Below, one piece after another: positions 14,817-24,400 of a stretch of 28,125 nt of DNA (the stretch's first letter is position 1; each line of letters opens with the position of its first letter). This DNA is from a virus. The notes under the pieces are model-generated. The model searched no databases. It saw nothing but the letters and a program-made list of their open reading frames with translations, and was not told the DNA's origin. The stretch lies in the IMG/VR virus record IMGVR_UViG_3300027906_000107, positions 1-28,125 of that record. One strand, given 5' to 3'. The translations under genes and the position numbers were made by a program.

Positions 14817-17447
14817 ATGTATAGTGATAAATTAAAAAAGTTTATATCAAAAGATAGATGGGGTAACTCATTAACATATGAGTTCGATGTTCCACCTATG
14901 GAAGATGCTATCCCACCAGCATTTCAACCTGGACCTAAAGGAACGGATACAGTTCCAGCATGGTTAACTCCAGGAGAGAATGTTGTTAATGCAGAAGCTT
15001 CTAGAAAGTTTCAGCCAATGATAGATAAGATGAATGAATATGGTAGACAAGTTCAGCAATCACAGGGTGGACCAATTCCTACTTATGAGTCAGATGGGGA
15101 TAAAATAGAAGGTAAGCCAGCAGGTAAAGATATTAGTATGAAAACAGTTACAGATAAGAAAGTTTATGAAACACCTGAAGGGTATAAAATGTCTGAACAA
15201 AGAATTACTGTCGGTGATAATACTCATGGATATGGTCATGTACCTAGTATATATGAGGGTATGATTTATGAGCCTAGAGATGTAAAAAGAATGGTATACG
15301 AGGGAACAGTACCTCCTCCTGATATGAGATTTAATACTCGATCTGAGGCAGACCATTATGCAAAACTTAATAGTCAAAATTTATTAAACTTCAGAGATGA
15401 TGCTGCTTATGCTTATCCTATGTATAATAATACAGGTGGTGTTGTTATTGATGATGCCTTATTAGATGCTCTTATGAAGGTAGAATCAGGTGGAGATGTA
15501 AATGCAGAATCAGAGGCAGGGGCTATTGGTCCATATCAAATTATGGATGCAACAGCACAACAGCCTGGATATGGAGTAACTCCAATAGCATTAGCAGATA
15601 GAACTGATCCTACTAAATCTAGAGAATTTGCTAGACAGTATCTTCAGGGTATCGCAAGAAAACACCCTGAATTTAATAGAGACCAAGTGTTACAAGCCTA
15701 TCATTCAGGTGCTGGTAATGTCCTTAAATCAATAGGTGGTGTAGAAGACCTAGGACCACGAGGTCAAGCTTATGCTGGAAAGGTAAATAATGCTATGAAA
15801 AAAGCTGATAGTGGATGGTCATTCCCTAGTTTTATTTCAACAGCTTCAGCATCTACACTAGATAATGAGAATAAGGAAGTACCTGAAGAAAGTAGTTGGT
15901 TAGATTCAGTAAAGAAAAAGTTTGATGAAACATTTCCTTCAATAGCTAATGATCCTACAATACAAAAAGCAAGAATTAAAACTGAAAGAAAGGAAGCTAA
16001 AGAAGATGCAACTATTGCTAAAAAAGGTACTCTCTTTTTAGACGGATTAGACGATGCTGAAGAAGAATTAAATGAATTTAAAAAAGAAGTAAAGAAAAAG
16101 GGTTTTAATGTAACACAACTTGATGTTGATAAATTAAAAGACTTAACAAAGAAAAGAGATGATCTTAAACTTATCTATGATGAAAAAGCTAAAAAGCTTG
16201 AAGAAGTTAATAAGCCTACTGATTTTGAAAAAGCTGCTAAAGAAAAAATAGATACGATATTAGGTACAAAAGTAGCTAAAGATGTAGTTGAAGCTACAAG
16301 CATAGTAGGGGATGACCCTAGTGGTGGAACTGAAGTTGCTGAGATGGCTAAGCAAGATGAAAATACTTTAATGAATAAAGGATTAGCATTAGGTAAAGAA
16401 GCCTTAAGTACAGTTGGTGGTTGGTTTGAATCAATGTTTAAGGAAATGTTTAGTGGACCTGAGTTAGCTCGTATGGCAGTAATATATGCTGGATCTAGAG
16501 CTATGGGATATAGTCATGGTGGTTCTTTAAATTATTCTATGAAAAATTATCTCACAAGAGTAGATAGTGCTCTCGCCCAGCGAAAGAAGGATGGTGCTAG
16601 TAAAAGGTTTATTGATAATTATGAATCTGGCTCGATTCAAAAGTGGATAGAGTCTGGTGATATGAATGATCTTAAATCTAGAGGAACTAAATCACCTATT
16701 AAAATGAGTGGTAAGGGTTATCTCAGAGGTTATGGACAAGTTACTTTATTTGATAATAAAGACGGAGTTCAATTAGCTCAGGTAGGAGGTAAATATATTG
16801 AAGTATCTAAACTACCAATAGAACAATGGGATGATAAGACTCATGGTGATGTTGCAGTTTCTAATAGATTTAATGACATTGAGAAAAACTTTTTATCTGA
16901 TTTAAATGAAGGATTAGATAAAGATGATGATGAGTTTGTACCAAGAGAACTTACTGGTGCAAGAGTAAATAAAATCTATAGAGATATATTAAGAAGAAAT
17001 GGTGTATCACTAAATGAAGCTCCTCAAACAGAAATAGCAATGCAAGAAGCTATTAAAGATTATTATACTGCTATAAAACAATGGAAGAAAGATGGTAAAC
17101 CTGAAAAAGGAAAACCTCAATCTGTAGAAGCATTTATTAATAGAAAAATATTTACACCACTTACAGGTGTTCCTCAAGCTGCTATTGCTGGTGCTTCTGT
17201 TTCTAACCTTAATAAGCTTTCTAATATGATAAGAGACGATATGGATAATAAAAATCCACAATCTACTAAGTATAGAGAGGAGTTTAAAGATAGTTGGCAA
17301 GCAGTATTAGATGCTTATAGAAAATTACCTAAAGAAGAACAAGACAAATATGTTAGACAAGGAGCAGATACTGAAGGACATACTGCATTTACGCTTTTCT
17401 TTCAAGATAAAGGTATAGATGGTATTGAAGCAATATTAAAAGGCTAA
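14817..17447 (+). CDS. Virion protein with lytic transglycosylase (SLT) domain
   Basis: An 876-aa protein, probably ejected to open the cell wall at infection. Residues 38-76 contain GTDTVPAWLTPGENVVNAEA, a motif common in phage tape-measure/minor virion proteins. Residues about 210-328 are an SLT lytic transglycosylase: catalytic Glu223 in MKVESGG, GAIGPYQIM (235-243) and AYHSGAGNV (294-302). It cleaves the glycan strand between MurNAc and GlcNAc. A charged helical region follows (about 380-470), then FSGPELARMAVIYAGSRAMG (about 543-562) and a helical C-terminus. In T7 the transglycosylase is the N-terminus of the 1318-aa gp16; here it is a separate, earlier gene. Start ATG 14817 lies two bases after the previous stop. 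Confidence 0.8.
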   Translation: MYSDKLKKFISKDRWGNSLTYEFDVPPMEDAIPPAFQPGPKGTDTVPAWLTPGENVVNAEASRKFQPMIDKMNEYGRQVQQSQGGPIPTYESDGDKIEGKPAGKDISMKTVTDKKVYETPEGYKMSEQRITVGDNTHGYGHVPSIYEGMIYEPRDVKRMVYEGTVPPPDMRFNTRSEADHYAKLNSQNLLNFRDDAAYAYPMYNNTGGVVIDDALLDALMKVESGGDVNAESEAGAIGPYQIMDATAQQPGYGVTPIALADRTDPTKSREFARQYLQGIARKHPEFNRDQVLQAYHSGAGNVLKSIGGVEDLGPRGQAYAGKVNNAMKKADSGWSFPSFISTASASTLDNENKEVPEESSWLDSVKKKFDETFPSIANDPTIQKARIKTERKEAKEDATIAKKGTLFLDGLDDAEEELNEFKKEVKKKGFNVTQLDVDKLKDLTKKRDDLKLIYDEKAKKLEEVNKPTDFEKAAKEKIDTILGTKVAKDVVEATSIVGDDPSGGTEVAEMAKQDENTLMNKGLALGKEALSTVGGWFESMFKEMFSGPELARMAVIYAGSRAMGYSHGGSLNYSMKNYLTRVDSALAQRKKDGASKRFIDNYESGSIQKWIESGDMNDLKSRGTKSPIKMSGKGYLRGYGQVTLFDNKDGVQLAQVGGKYIEVSKLPIEQWDDKTHGDVAVSNRFNDIEKNFLSDLNEGLDKDDDEFVPRELTGARVNKIYRDILRRNGVSLNEAPQTEIAMQEAIKDYYTAIKQWKKDGKPEKGKPQSVEAFINRKIFTPLTGVPQAAIAGASVSNLNKLSNMIRDDMDNKNPQSTKYREEFKDSWQAVLDAYRKLPKEEQDKYVRQGADTEGHTAFTLFFQDKGIDGIEAILKG

Positions 17448-17451
17448 ATTG

Positions 17452-17499
17452 ATCCCTAGAGATTCTAACACACCCTTATAGGGGAGAATCCCTAGGGAT
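17452..17499 (+). terminator. Long inverted repeat cradling a phage promoter (terminator or processing hairpin)
   Basis: ATCCCTAGAGATTCT (17452-17466) and AGAATCCCTAGGGAT (17485-17499) are inverted repeats, 14 of 15 bases pairing. The 18-nt loop (17467-17484) is almost exactly the promoter candidate core. Read-through RNA from the transglycosylase operon would fold into this hairpin, followed by an AU-rich run (CTTTATTTAT), so termination or RNase III-type cleavage is possible. RNA started at the promoter would lack the left arm. Confidence 0.65.
17466..17487 (+). promoter_or_regulatory. Phage (T7-like RNA polymerase) promoter candidate upstream of the ejection/RNA polymerase operon
   Basis: The core is TAACACACCCTTATAGGGGA followed by GA. 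TATAGGGGAGA closely resembles the T7 -4 to +6 region (TATAGGGAGA) and TAACAC resembles TAATAC; with one gap it aligns along the whole T7 consensus. It shares TAACAC, CCTT and AGGGG at the same spacing with 6321-6340. It lies in the only gap (17448-17521) between the transglycosylase gene and the nuclease-ejection gene. Predicted start is near G17481. Confidence 0.75.
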
Positions 17500-17521
17500 A
17501 CTTTATTTATAGGAGACTTAA

Positions 17522-20500
17522 ATGGCAGACATAACAACAGATGATGGTAGACAATTTAATCTAATAGATGCCGATACTATTACAGATGGATCTACTAATT
17601 ATCGTATAGAAGGCTATAATGCTCCTGAAGTATCTAAAGTACTTCCTGATGAAGAAAAAGGATTACGATTTATAAGAGGTCAATTAGGTGGTGATGAAAC
17701 TACTAATGCAGTAAAAAGGATTATTGAATCTGGTGGATTTAATAAAATAGAAGATTCAGGCTATACTGATTCCTATGGTCGTAAACGAATAAGAATTAAA
17801 AATGAATTTGGTCAAGACTTAACTAATACCTTATATGAGTCAGGTGCTATTGATATTAATTTATTTACAGATAAAGAGGGAATAGATGCTGTAGATAGAG
17901 GTCGATTACAAAAGGAATTAACTGGTAAAAGAGTACATGAAGAAATAGTTAATGACGAATTAAGTGGTATTAAGACTAAACCAGTTACATTTAAAGATAT
18001 AGCAAGTAACGAAAAAGATTATGCTAATGCAGTAATGGAAGTTGTAGCTGAACAACGAGGTCTTGATTTAACTAATGATGATGATATAAGAAAGGCAATA
18101 GAAATAACTCAATCAGGAGTTTATGATACTCGTAGTGTTCCCTTCGATGGTGTTGCTTTTAGAAAGCTTGATAGAACAGTAGAGAATGTAGCTAAGAATC
18201 AATTTGGTGCTGCGTGGAATCAAGGTTGGCAGGGAATGTCTACTGGTTTAGCAGGCTTTTCCGAATTGTTTGGTGTTGGTTTAGGTAGTGATACAATAAA
18301 AAACTGGGGAGCAGATAAAGTTGATATTGCTAAAAGAGATTTATTAGAATTACCAGAATTAAAGAACATAGACTATAGAGATGTAGATGGTTTATGGGAT
18401 GGTATTCAATTTATGACTAACAACTTAGCTATGTCTGCACCTTATCTTATTACATTAATAGGTGGTACAGCATTAGCTCCATTTACAGGAGGAGCATCTG
18501 CTTATTTGGCATATGGTTCTGTTGGTGGTTCTTATGCAGGTCAGGTTTGGAATGATATTAAAGGTCCAAAAGGTAGACCTGAAGCAGCTGGTTCTTTATT
18601 AGCTGGAATAGGAATGGCTACCCTTGATAGATTAGGTCTTATGGGTATATTAAAGCCTTCTCAAATATTACATAAACAAGGTCGATTAGAAGTAGCTAAA
18701 GAATTAAGAAGATTAAACCCTAAACTGGGTTATAGTGAAGCATTAGACAAAATAAGAGATGCAACCAAAGCAGAATTAAAAGAAGTTATTAAGGGTATAG
18801 GTAACTTTTCAGCAGCACATATAAATAATAGTCAGGTTCTTCGTGGATTACTTAAGGCTTCTGGAAGAGGTTTTGCTGCCGAGAGTATAACTGAAGCAGC
18901 ACAAGAGGGATTAGGTTACTTATCATCTAAAACTATGTCTGAGGGTGGTCTCAAAGAAAACTTTAATCCTAATGAATTTCAAAATCTATTATTACAATCA
19001 GCTGTTGCTGGTGGTTCTCTTGGTTTTGGATTTGGTGGAGCTGGATCGCTAATAGATTATGGTGATAGATTCGCTATGAAGAAAGGTCTTGAGAGAGGTA
19101 AAGTAGATAAGCTTAGCGAAGAAGAGAGGGCTGCTCAGGAACTAGGGTATCAAGGAAAAATAGATGATTTTAAAGAAGAATTAAGATCAGACACAGAAAA
19201 TATTAAACCTTCTTCAGGTGGAAGTAGGACAGCTAATATGGCTAAAGATGGTCAGATATCTGAGGGTGGTATATGGAATAAGATTAAAAATGTACCAACT
19301 TATTTTCCTAGGGTATATAGAGCATCTTCAATGATAGCATATCCTGTTGATTTACTTCGAAGATCAGAATCAGTAAGAAAACTAGCAGCATTAGTTGGTA
19401 TGACTACTGGAAAAATGTATTCAGGAATTGATGTTCAAGGTGCTGAATCTCAAACTAGATCTTATTTAAAAGAAGTTATAAATCCTAAAAGAGTATTTAA
19501 AAGATTTGGGTTAAGAGATAGTGTTAGTAATTCCCAAAAGATATCTGATATGATAAGAAGATATATGAATGGAGATACTGATGGTATGTCAGATAAAGAG
19601 ATATCAGCAATCCAAGCTACAATATTAGAGCTAAATGAATTTTCGGATAAGGAATATCTACTTAAGAATAATACTTATAAATCACAAGGTAAAAATAGAA
19701 AGGACTTAGATAAATTAAGTAATTACTGGTTAACTCATCAGAATTGGGATTGGTCAAAGGTAAGACAAAATAGAACTGAATGGTATTCTTGGATGAGAAA
19801 GCATACAAAGATGGATACAAAAGAATTAGATCAGTTGTATGATAAGATATCTAATAACGAAGATGCTACAGATTTTTCTGTTGTAGAAGGTGTTGAATAC
19901 GTTCCTGGAAAGATTAAAGGTTCTACAGATAATTTATCTTCCCTACCTGGATTTGAAAAATTTGCTAATACTAATATATTACAAAATATGCTTACTCTTG
20001 CAGATCAAACTTCTAAATATGTTGCATATACAGATTACTTTGGAGCTGGAGGTAAATACATTGATAAGCTTTTAGAAGATATGTTAAATAAAGATAACTT
20101 AACTAAAGAAGAAGTTGAGCATGTTGCCTTACATACTAAAAATATTATTGATGCAGGTACAGGTAACTATAAAAGAATTAAGAGCAGGAAGTTAGCTGCA
20201 GTACAAAGGTCAGCTACTTTCTTTGCTACATTAATCGGATTACCTCTTTCAGCTATAAGCTCTTTTCCAGAATTTGTAATGATGATCTATCAGGCAAAAG
20301 ATTTTGCAGAAGTTAGAGCTGGAATATTGAGTAGTATCAAAGAAATGAAATCTATTTTCAAAAAGATAGTTACTATGAAAGTACACCCTGCAATAGCTGA
20401 TGTTCCCTTAGGTAATATCGATACAGAATCACAAGTTAGATTAACCAGAGGTGGCTTATTTAATGATGATGCTGCTATAGCTACACGATATGGGTTAGGC

Positions 20501-21481
20501 GAATCTGATATCAGTAAAGCTTGGTGGCAAAAGCAATTCTTTAAATGGACAGGTATAGCTGGAGTAACACAATTACAAAGAGCAATGGCAGCATCTTTAG
20601 TTACTAATTTTGTTGGAGATAGAATAAAAATATTATCTGCAAAGCCTAAAGGAGTTGATTACAATCAAGATCAATTAGATATTTATAGACAGCTAGTTGG
20701 ACTAGGTGTTGATGTAGATAAACTCATAACCCTCTATCGTAAGTATAATAGTCCTATAATGTTTGATTATTTATTTAATGAAGATATAGTTAGAAAACAA
20801 AATAAGTTAGAGGCTGATGCAGATAGAGACTTAAGAGATATAGAAAATGAAATGAATAATGCAACTTGGCATTTTGTAAATGATAGAATACAAAATCCAC
20901 AAGCATTTAATAGACCTTTATTTTATCAAGATCCACATTTTCAAATGTTTGTACAATTTAATGGATTTATATCTACCTTTACTTCTAATGTTGTTCCTAA
21001 GCTTTGGAATGATTACATTAGGAAAGGTAGTCCACGAATGAAGTATAATACATTTGCATTAATAGTTACTATGATGGCAGTCGGTGGTGCATCTCAATGG
21101 TTAAAAGACTTTATTAAGTTTGGGGGTAGTACTCCTTATTTATCTGATGCACAGTTACTTCAAAGAGCAATACAATCATCTGGTTTATTAGGTACAGGTG
21201 AAAGATTATTACAAGGAGCTTTACCTCTTTATAGAAGTAGAGATGAAAATTTTCTTGATAGACTATTCGGTGAAACAGTAGGTGGTGCTCCAACAATTAG
21301 AGCATTAGGTTCTGGAATAAAAGCAATAGGCTCTTTAGGTGAAGGAGATACTGATAGAGCAGTTGGTCATGCTACTAAACTATTACCTGGAATAGGTCCA
21401 ATAACACCTGTAAGAAATATAATAAATGATGCGATACATGGAAAACCAATAGATCCGTATCCATTTGTAAAGGAGAATTAA
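17522..21481 (+). CDS. Giant ejection-type virion protein with N-terminal SNase-like domain
   Basis: A 1319-aa protein. Residues about 1-125 look like a staphylococcal nuclease (thermonuclease) domain: DADT (16-19), YRIEGYNAPE (27-36) and YGRKRIRI (85-92). By alignment to S. aureus nuclease, Asp18=Asp21, Arg28=Arg35, Glu36=Glu43 and Arg87=Arg87 are kept, while Asp40 is Asn33. The remainder resembles T7 gp16-like ejection proteins in size and in having scattered hydrophobic helices (about 300-340, 896-924, 1174-1195) within a helical chain, suited to forming a trans-envelope channel. AGGAG precedes ATG 17522; it is first in the operon behind the 17466 promoter candidate and is followed one base later by the RNA polymerase-like gene. 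The nuclease could act on host DNA at entry or be purely structural. Confidence 0.7.
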   Translation: MADITTDDGRQFNLIDADTITDGSTNYRIEGYNAPEVSKVLPDEEKGLRFIRGQLGGDETTNAVKRIIESGGFNKIEDSGYTDSYGRKRIRIKNEFGQDLTNTLYESGAIDINLFTDKEGIDAVDRGRLQKELTGKRVHEEIVNDELSGIKTKPVTFKDIASNEKDYANAVMEVVAEQRGLDLTNDDDIRKAIEITQSGVYDTRSVPFDGVAFRKLDRTVENVAKNQFGAAWNQGWQGMSTGLAGFSELFGVGLGSDTIKNWGADKVDIAKRDLLELPELKNIDYRDVDGLWDGIQFMTNNLAMSAPYLITLIGGTALAPFTGGASAYLAYGSVGGSYAGQVWNDIKGPKGRPEAAGSLLAGIGMATLDRLGLMGILKPSQILHKQGRLEVAKELRRLNPKLGYSEALDKIRDATKAELKEVIKGIGNFSAAHINNSQVLRGLLKASGRGFAAESITEAAQEGLGYLSSKTMSEGGLKENFNPNEFQNLLLQSAVAGGSLGFGFGGAGSLIDYGDRFAMKKGLERGKVDKLSEEERAAQELGYQGKIDDFKEELRSDTENIKPSSGGSRTANMAKDGQISEGGIWNKIKNVPTYFPRVYRASSMIAYPVDLLRRSESVRKLAALVGMTTGKMYSGIDVQGAESQTRSYLKEVINPKRVFKRFGLRDSVSNSQKISDMIRRYMNGDTDGMSDKEISAIQATILELNEFSDKEYLLKNNTYKSQGKNRKDLDKLSNYWLTHQNWDWSKVRQNRTEWYSWMRKHTKMDTKELDQLYDKISNNEDATDFSVVEGVEYVPGKIKGSTDNLSSLPGFEKFANTNILQNMLTLADQTSKYVAYTDYFGAGGKYIDKLLEDMLNKDNLTKEEVEHVALHTKNIIDAGTGNYKRIKSRKLAAVQRSATFFATLIGLPLSAISSFPEFVMMIYQAKDFAEVRAGILSSIKEMKSIFKKIVTMKVHPAIADVPLGNIDTESQVRLTRGGLFNDDAAIATRYGLGESDISKAWWQKQFFKWTGIAGVTQLQRAMAASLVTNFVGDRIKILSAKPKGVDYNQDQLDIYRQLVGLGVDVDKLITLYRKYNSPIMFDYLFNEDIVRKQNKLEADADRDLRDIENEMNNATWHFVNDRIQNPQAFNRPLFYQDPHFQMFVQFNGFISTFTSNVVPKLWNDYIRKGSPRMKYNTFALIVTMMAVGGASQWLKDFIKFGGSTPYLSDAQLLQRAIQSSGLLGTGERLLQGALPLYRSRDENFLDRLFGETVGGAPTIRALGSGIKAIGSLGEGDTDRAVGHATKLLPGIGPITPVRNIINDAIHGKPIDPYPFVKEN

Positions 21482-21482
21482 T

Positions 21483-24400
21483 ATGGGAAAATTAACAGCT
21501 AGTAGAGATTTTTATGCTAGGAAACAAGAGCGAATAGCTGATGCACAGAAAAAACTTCAAGGTAAAAAAATAGCTGGTGATACTACTACTACTAGTGGAG
21601 CTACTAATGTAGCCGATGTTGCCGACAACCTCGCTGAAATAAAAATAAAGACACCTACTGAACAAATACAAGATCGAATACCTGTAGTAGAAGAAGGATC
21701 TACTGTACCACTCGGAACATATGAAGGTAGAGCAGAGATATTAGGTAAGATAGGCGAAGAGATTGATCCTGTTGCAACCCAAAAGAAAGCATTAGAATCA
21801 ATAGGAGGAACTACAGTTGTAGAATCAGATGCTAAAGGCACGGATTTATATGGTGATGTTAGTACTGTTCCTGGACAAAAGAAAGTAGACTTATATAAAG
21901 AACAGTTAGCAGATGAAGCTCAAATGAGAATACCTCAAGATGAGCAAAGTGCAAAGCTCCTTGGTGAAATGGTAGATATAATTGCTTCAGAGGATTATGG
22001 AAGAAAACAAACATCAGAAGATGAAGAAACACCTCAGAGTTTATTTGGTGATATGTTAGATTTTGCTGCTAAAACAGTACAAACTGATCAAACAAAATTT
22101 AATTTATTTGGTAAGTTAGTAGATACCAGTACAGCTGGAAGCGAAGTAGATATTAATCCAATGAGTTTCTTACAAAAAAATTCAGATGAAATAAGTTATG
22201 CTCTTAAAGGAGTAGATAAACTTGATATGCTAGAAGATAGATCAGATATTAATTCTGGTATAAGACCTGAAGTAGGTCGTGCTGCCCTTATCGCTACTAT
22301 ATTAGAGTTAACTCATAGATTAAATCAACAAGCATCAGAAACTGATAAAGAGTTAAATGAAAGACAATATGAAAATGCAATGGATAGAATTAATATTGGT
22401 AAAGCTATTGGTTCAAGAATGGAAAGGCTATTATATCCAAGTGCAGATATTGATCCTAATAAACCATATACAGGTGAGAGTGAAGGCTTTGGTTATAAAT
22501 ATAGAACAACAGAAAGAGAAAGATCATTAGTAGGTCAAGCCTTTGCTCAAGGATTTGCTGATAGTCCTAATTTTAGTTTTATGGAATCACATTTTGTTAA
22601 GGCTAAAGGGGAAGATAAAGGTAAATGGACTTTTAGACCAGATAGAAAAGGAGATCAACAGCTATGGGCAATAAGAAGAGCCTTAAGAGATGTTTTAGGT
22701 TTAAAAGATTATACTAAACCTGTCTCTCTTGTACCTACTACTAAGGAAGGAAGACTAATAGGAGAAGGAGCATTTGACCAGAAGCAAATAACTTCTCAGG
22801 TATTACCAAATGAATTACCTCCGATAGCAAAGAAAGCTATCCAAAAGTTAGGTAGAGTAGGTCATACTACATCACCTCATAAGATACTTTTAATGTCAGG
22901 TATGTTAAATTCTAATAACCCTTTCTTGATGAAAGTAAGGAAGGCTGATACTGCTTATTATCAAAAGAAAAAGAAAGAATTCCTAGATGAATATACAGCT
23001 AGAGCAGCAAATGATCCTGATTTTATACCTCAAGAGTTAGGAGACTTTGATACATTTGAACAGGCAGCTAATAAGCAAACCATAGAGATAATGGAAAGAC
23101 ATAAAGAGATGCGACAGTATACTGTGATAGATGCTATAAATAGAATGGATCGTTCTTTCTTTTATGGTTATACTGCGATTAATAATTCTTCTCGACTTAT
23201 GATAACTAATCAAGAGTTAAATTATCAAGCAGATAAGGTAGCTAGATTTTTAGTTGATGGAGCTAAACCAGTTATCTTTAAGAAGAATACTAATTCAGAT
23301 TTAGAAATGTCGTCAGAGGGTTTTATGGGGGTTATTGCGAGGTGTGTAATACCTGAAGCTGGAAAGATGCCACCTGAAAGACAAGTAGCTTTATTATTAC
23401 AGGATTTAAGCGATCCTGCAGGTAGTAAATACTTAAAACTCGGTAGAGAATTACTAGAGTATACTCAAAATAATAGTGGTTATATAGGAGCTGTAAGAGG
23501 TACTAAGCAAGCGAAAGATTACGCAGCTACCTATGAAGGTCTTAGGTCGGTAACTCCTTTAGAGCTTAGTCCAGAGTTAACTGAATACCTTCAAGATATG
23601 GGTAAAGATGAATTCTATTTTGCGATGGATGCATTACACGAATTAGCAAGATGGGATGCCACACCTACTGGGGCTGAATTTAAAACTAGAGTTAAAGCTG
23701 AGGCAGATGGTAATGCCAATGGAGCTACTATATTAGCAACCCAGATGGGTGTTAAAAATATTATGGAAAAAGGAGGAGTATTATATAGTAAAAAGAGAAT
23801 AAAATACTTAGCCCAAGGTCTTTCTCATTCTGAAATAGAAGAAATTGAAAAGGATATTAGAGATGATGTATATACTCATATGCAAGCATTACCTGAAATA
23901 TCTAAAGATCCTAAAAAATGGGATATGATTCTTCAACAAATAAAAAAGGCTGGCAAAGTAAAAGAGTTAATGAAACAGCCTATTATGACTTCTATTTATG
24001 GTAAAGACCCTAGATTTCATAGTGATACTGCAAGAAAATTTATTGTAGATAATCCAGAATATTTTGCTTCATTTGATAGTCAAGCTCAAGCTGAAAAAGA
24101 ACTAACAAAGATGTTAGAACACGCATTAGTAACAGGGTTAGGAGGTGCATTAGAACACGCAGCAATAGCAAAAAGATTAGGAAGAGCATTTAACTTTGCT
24201 AATAGAATAGCAATGGTTGAAGGTCCAAATGGATTTATGAGTCAAGCTGGAGGTTACGAGTATATTGAGGATACTCCAGAGCCAACTGCCTTTGATTTTG
24301 TTATAGAAGGTATGACAGATGAAAATACTGGTCAAATAATAAGACGAAAGATGGATATAACCACTATGCAGAGGGTTGCTAGTGCTCAGGCAAGGGCAGG

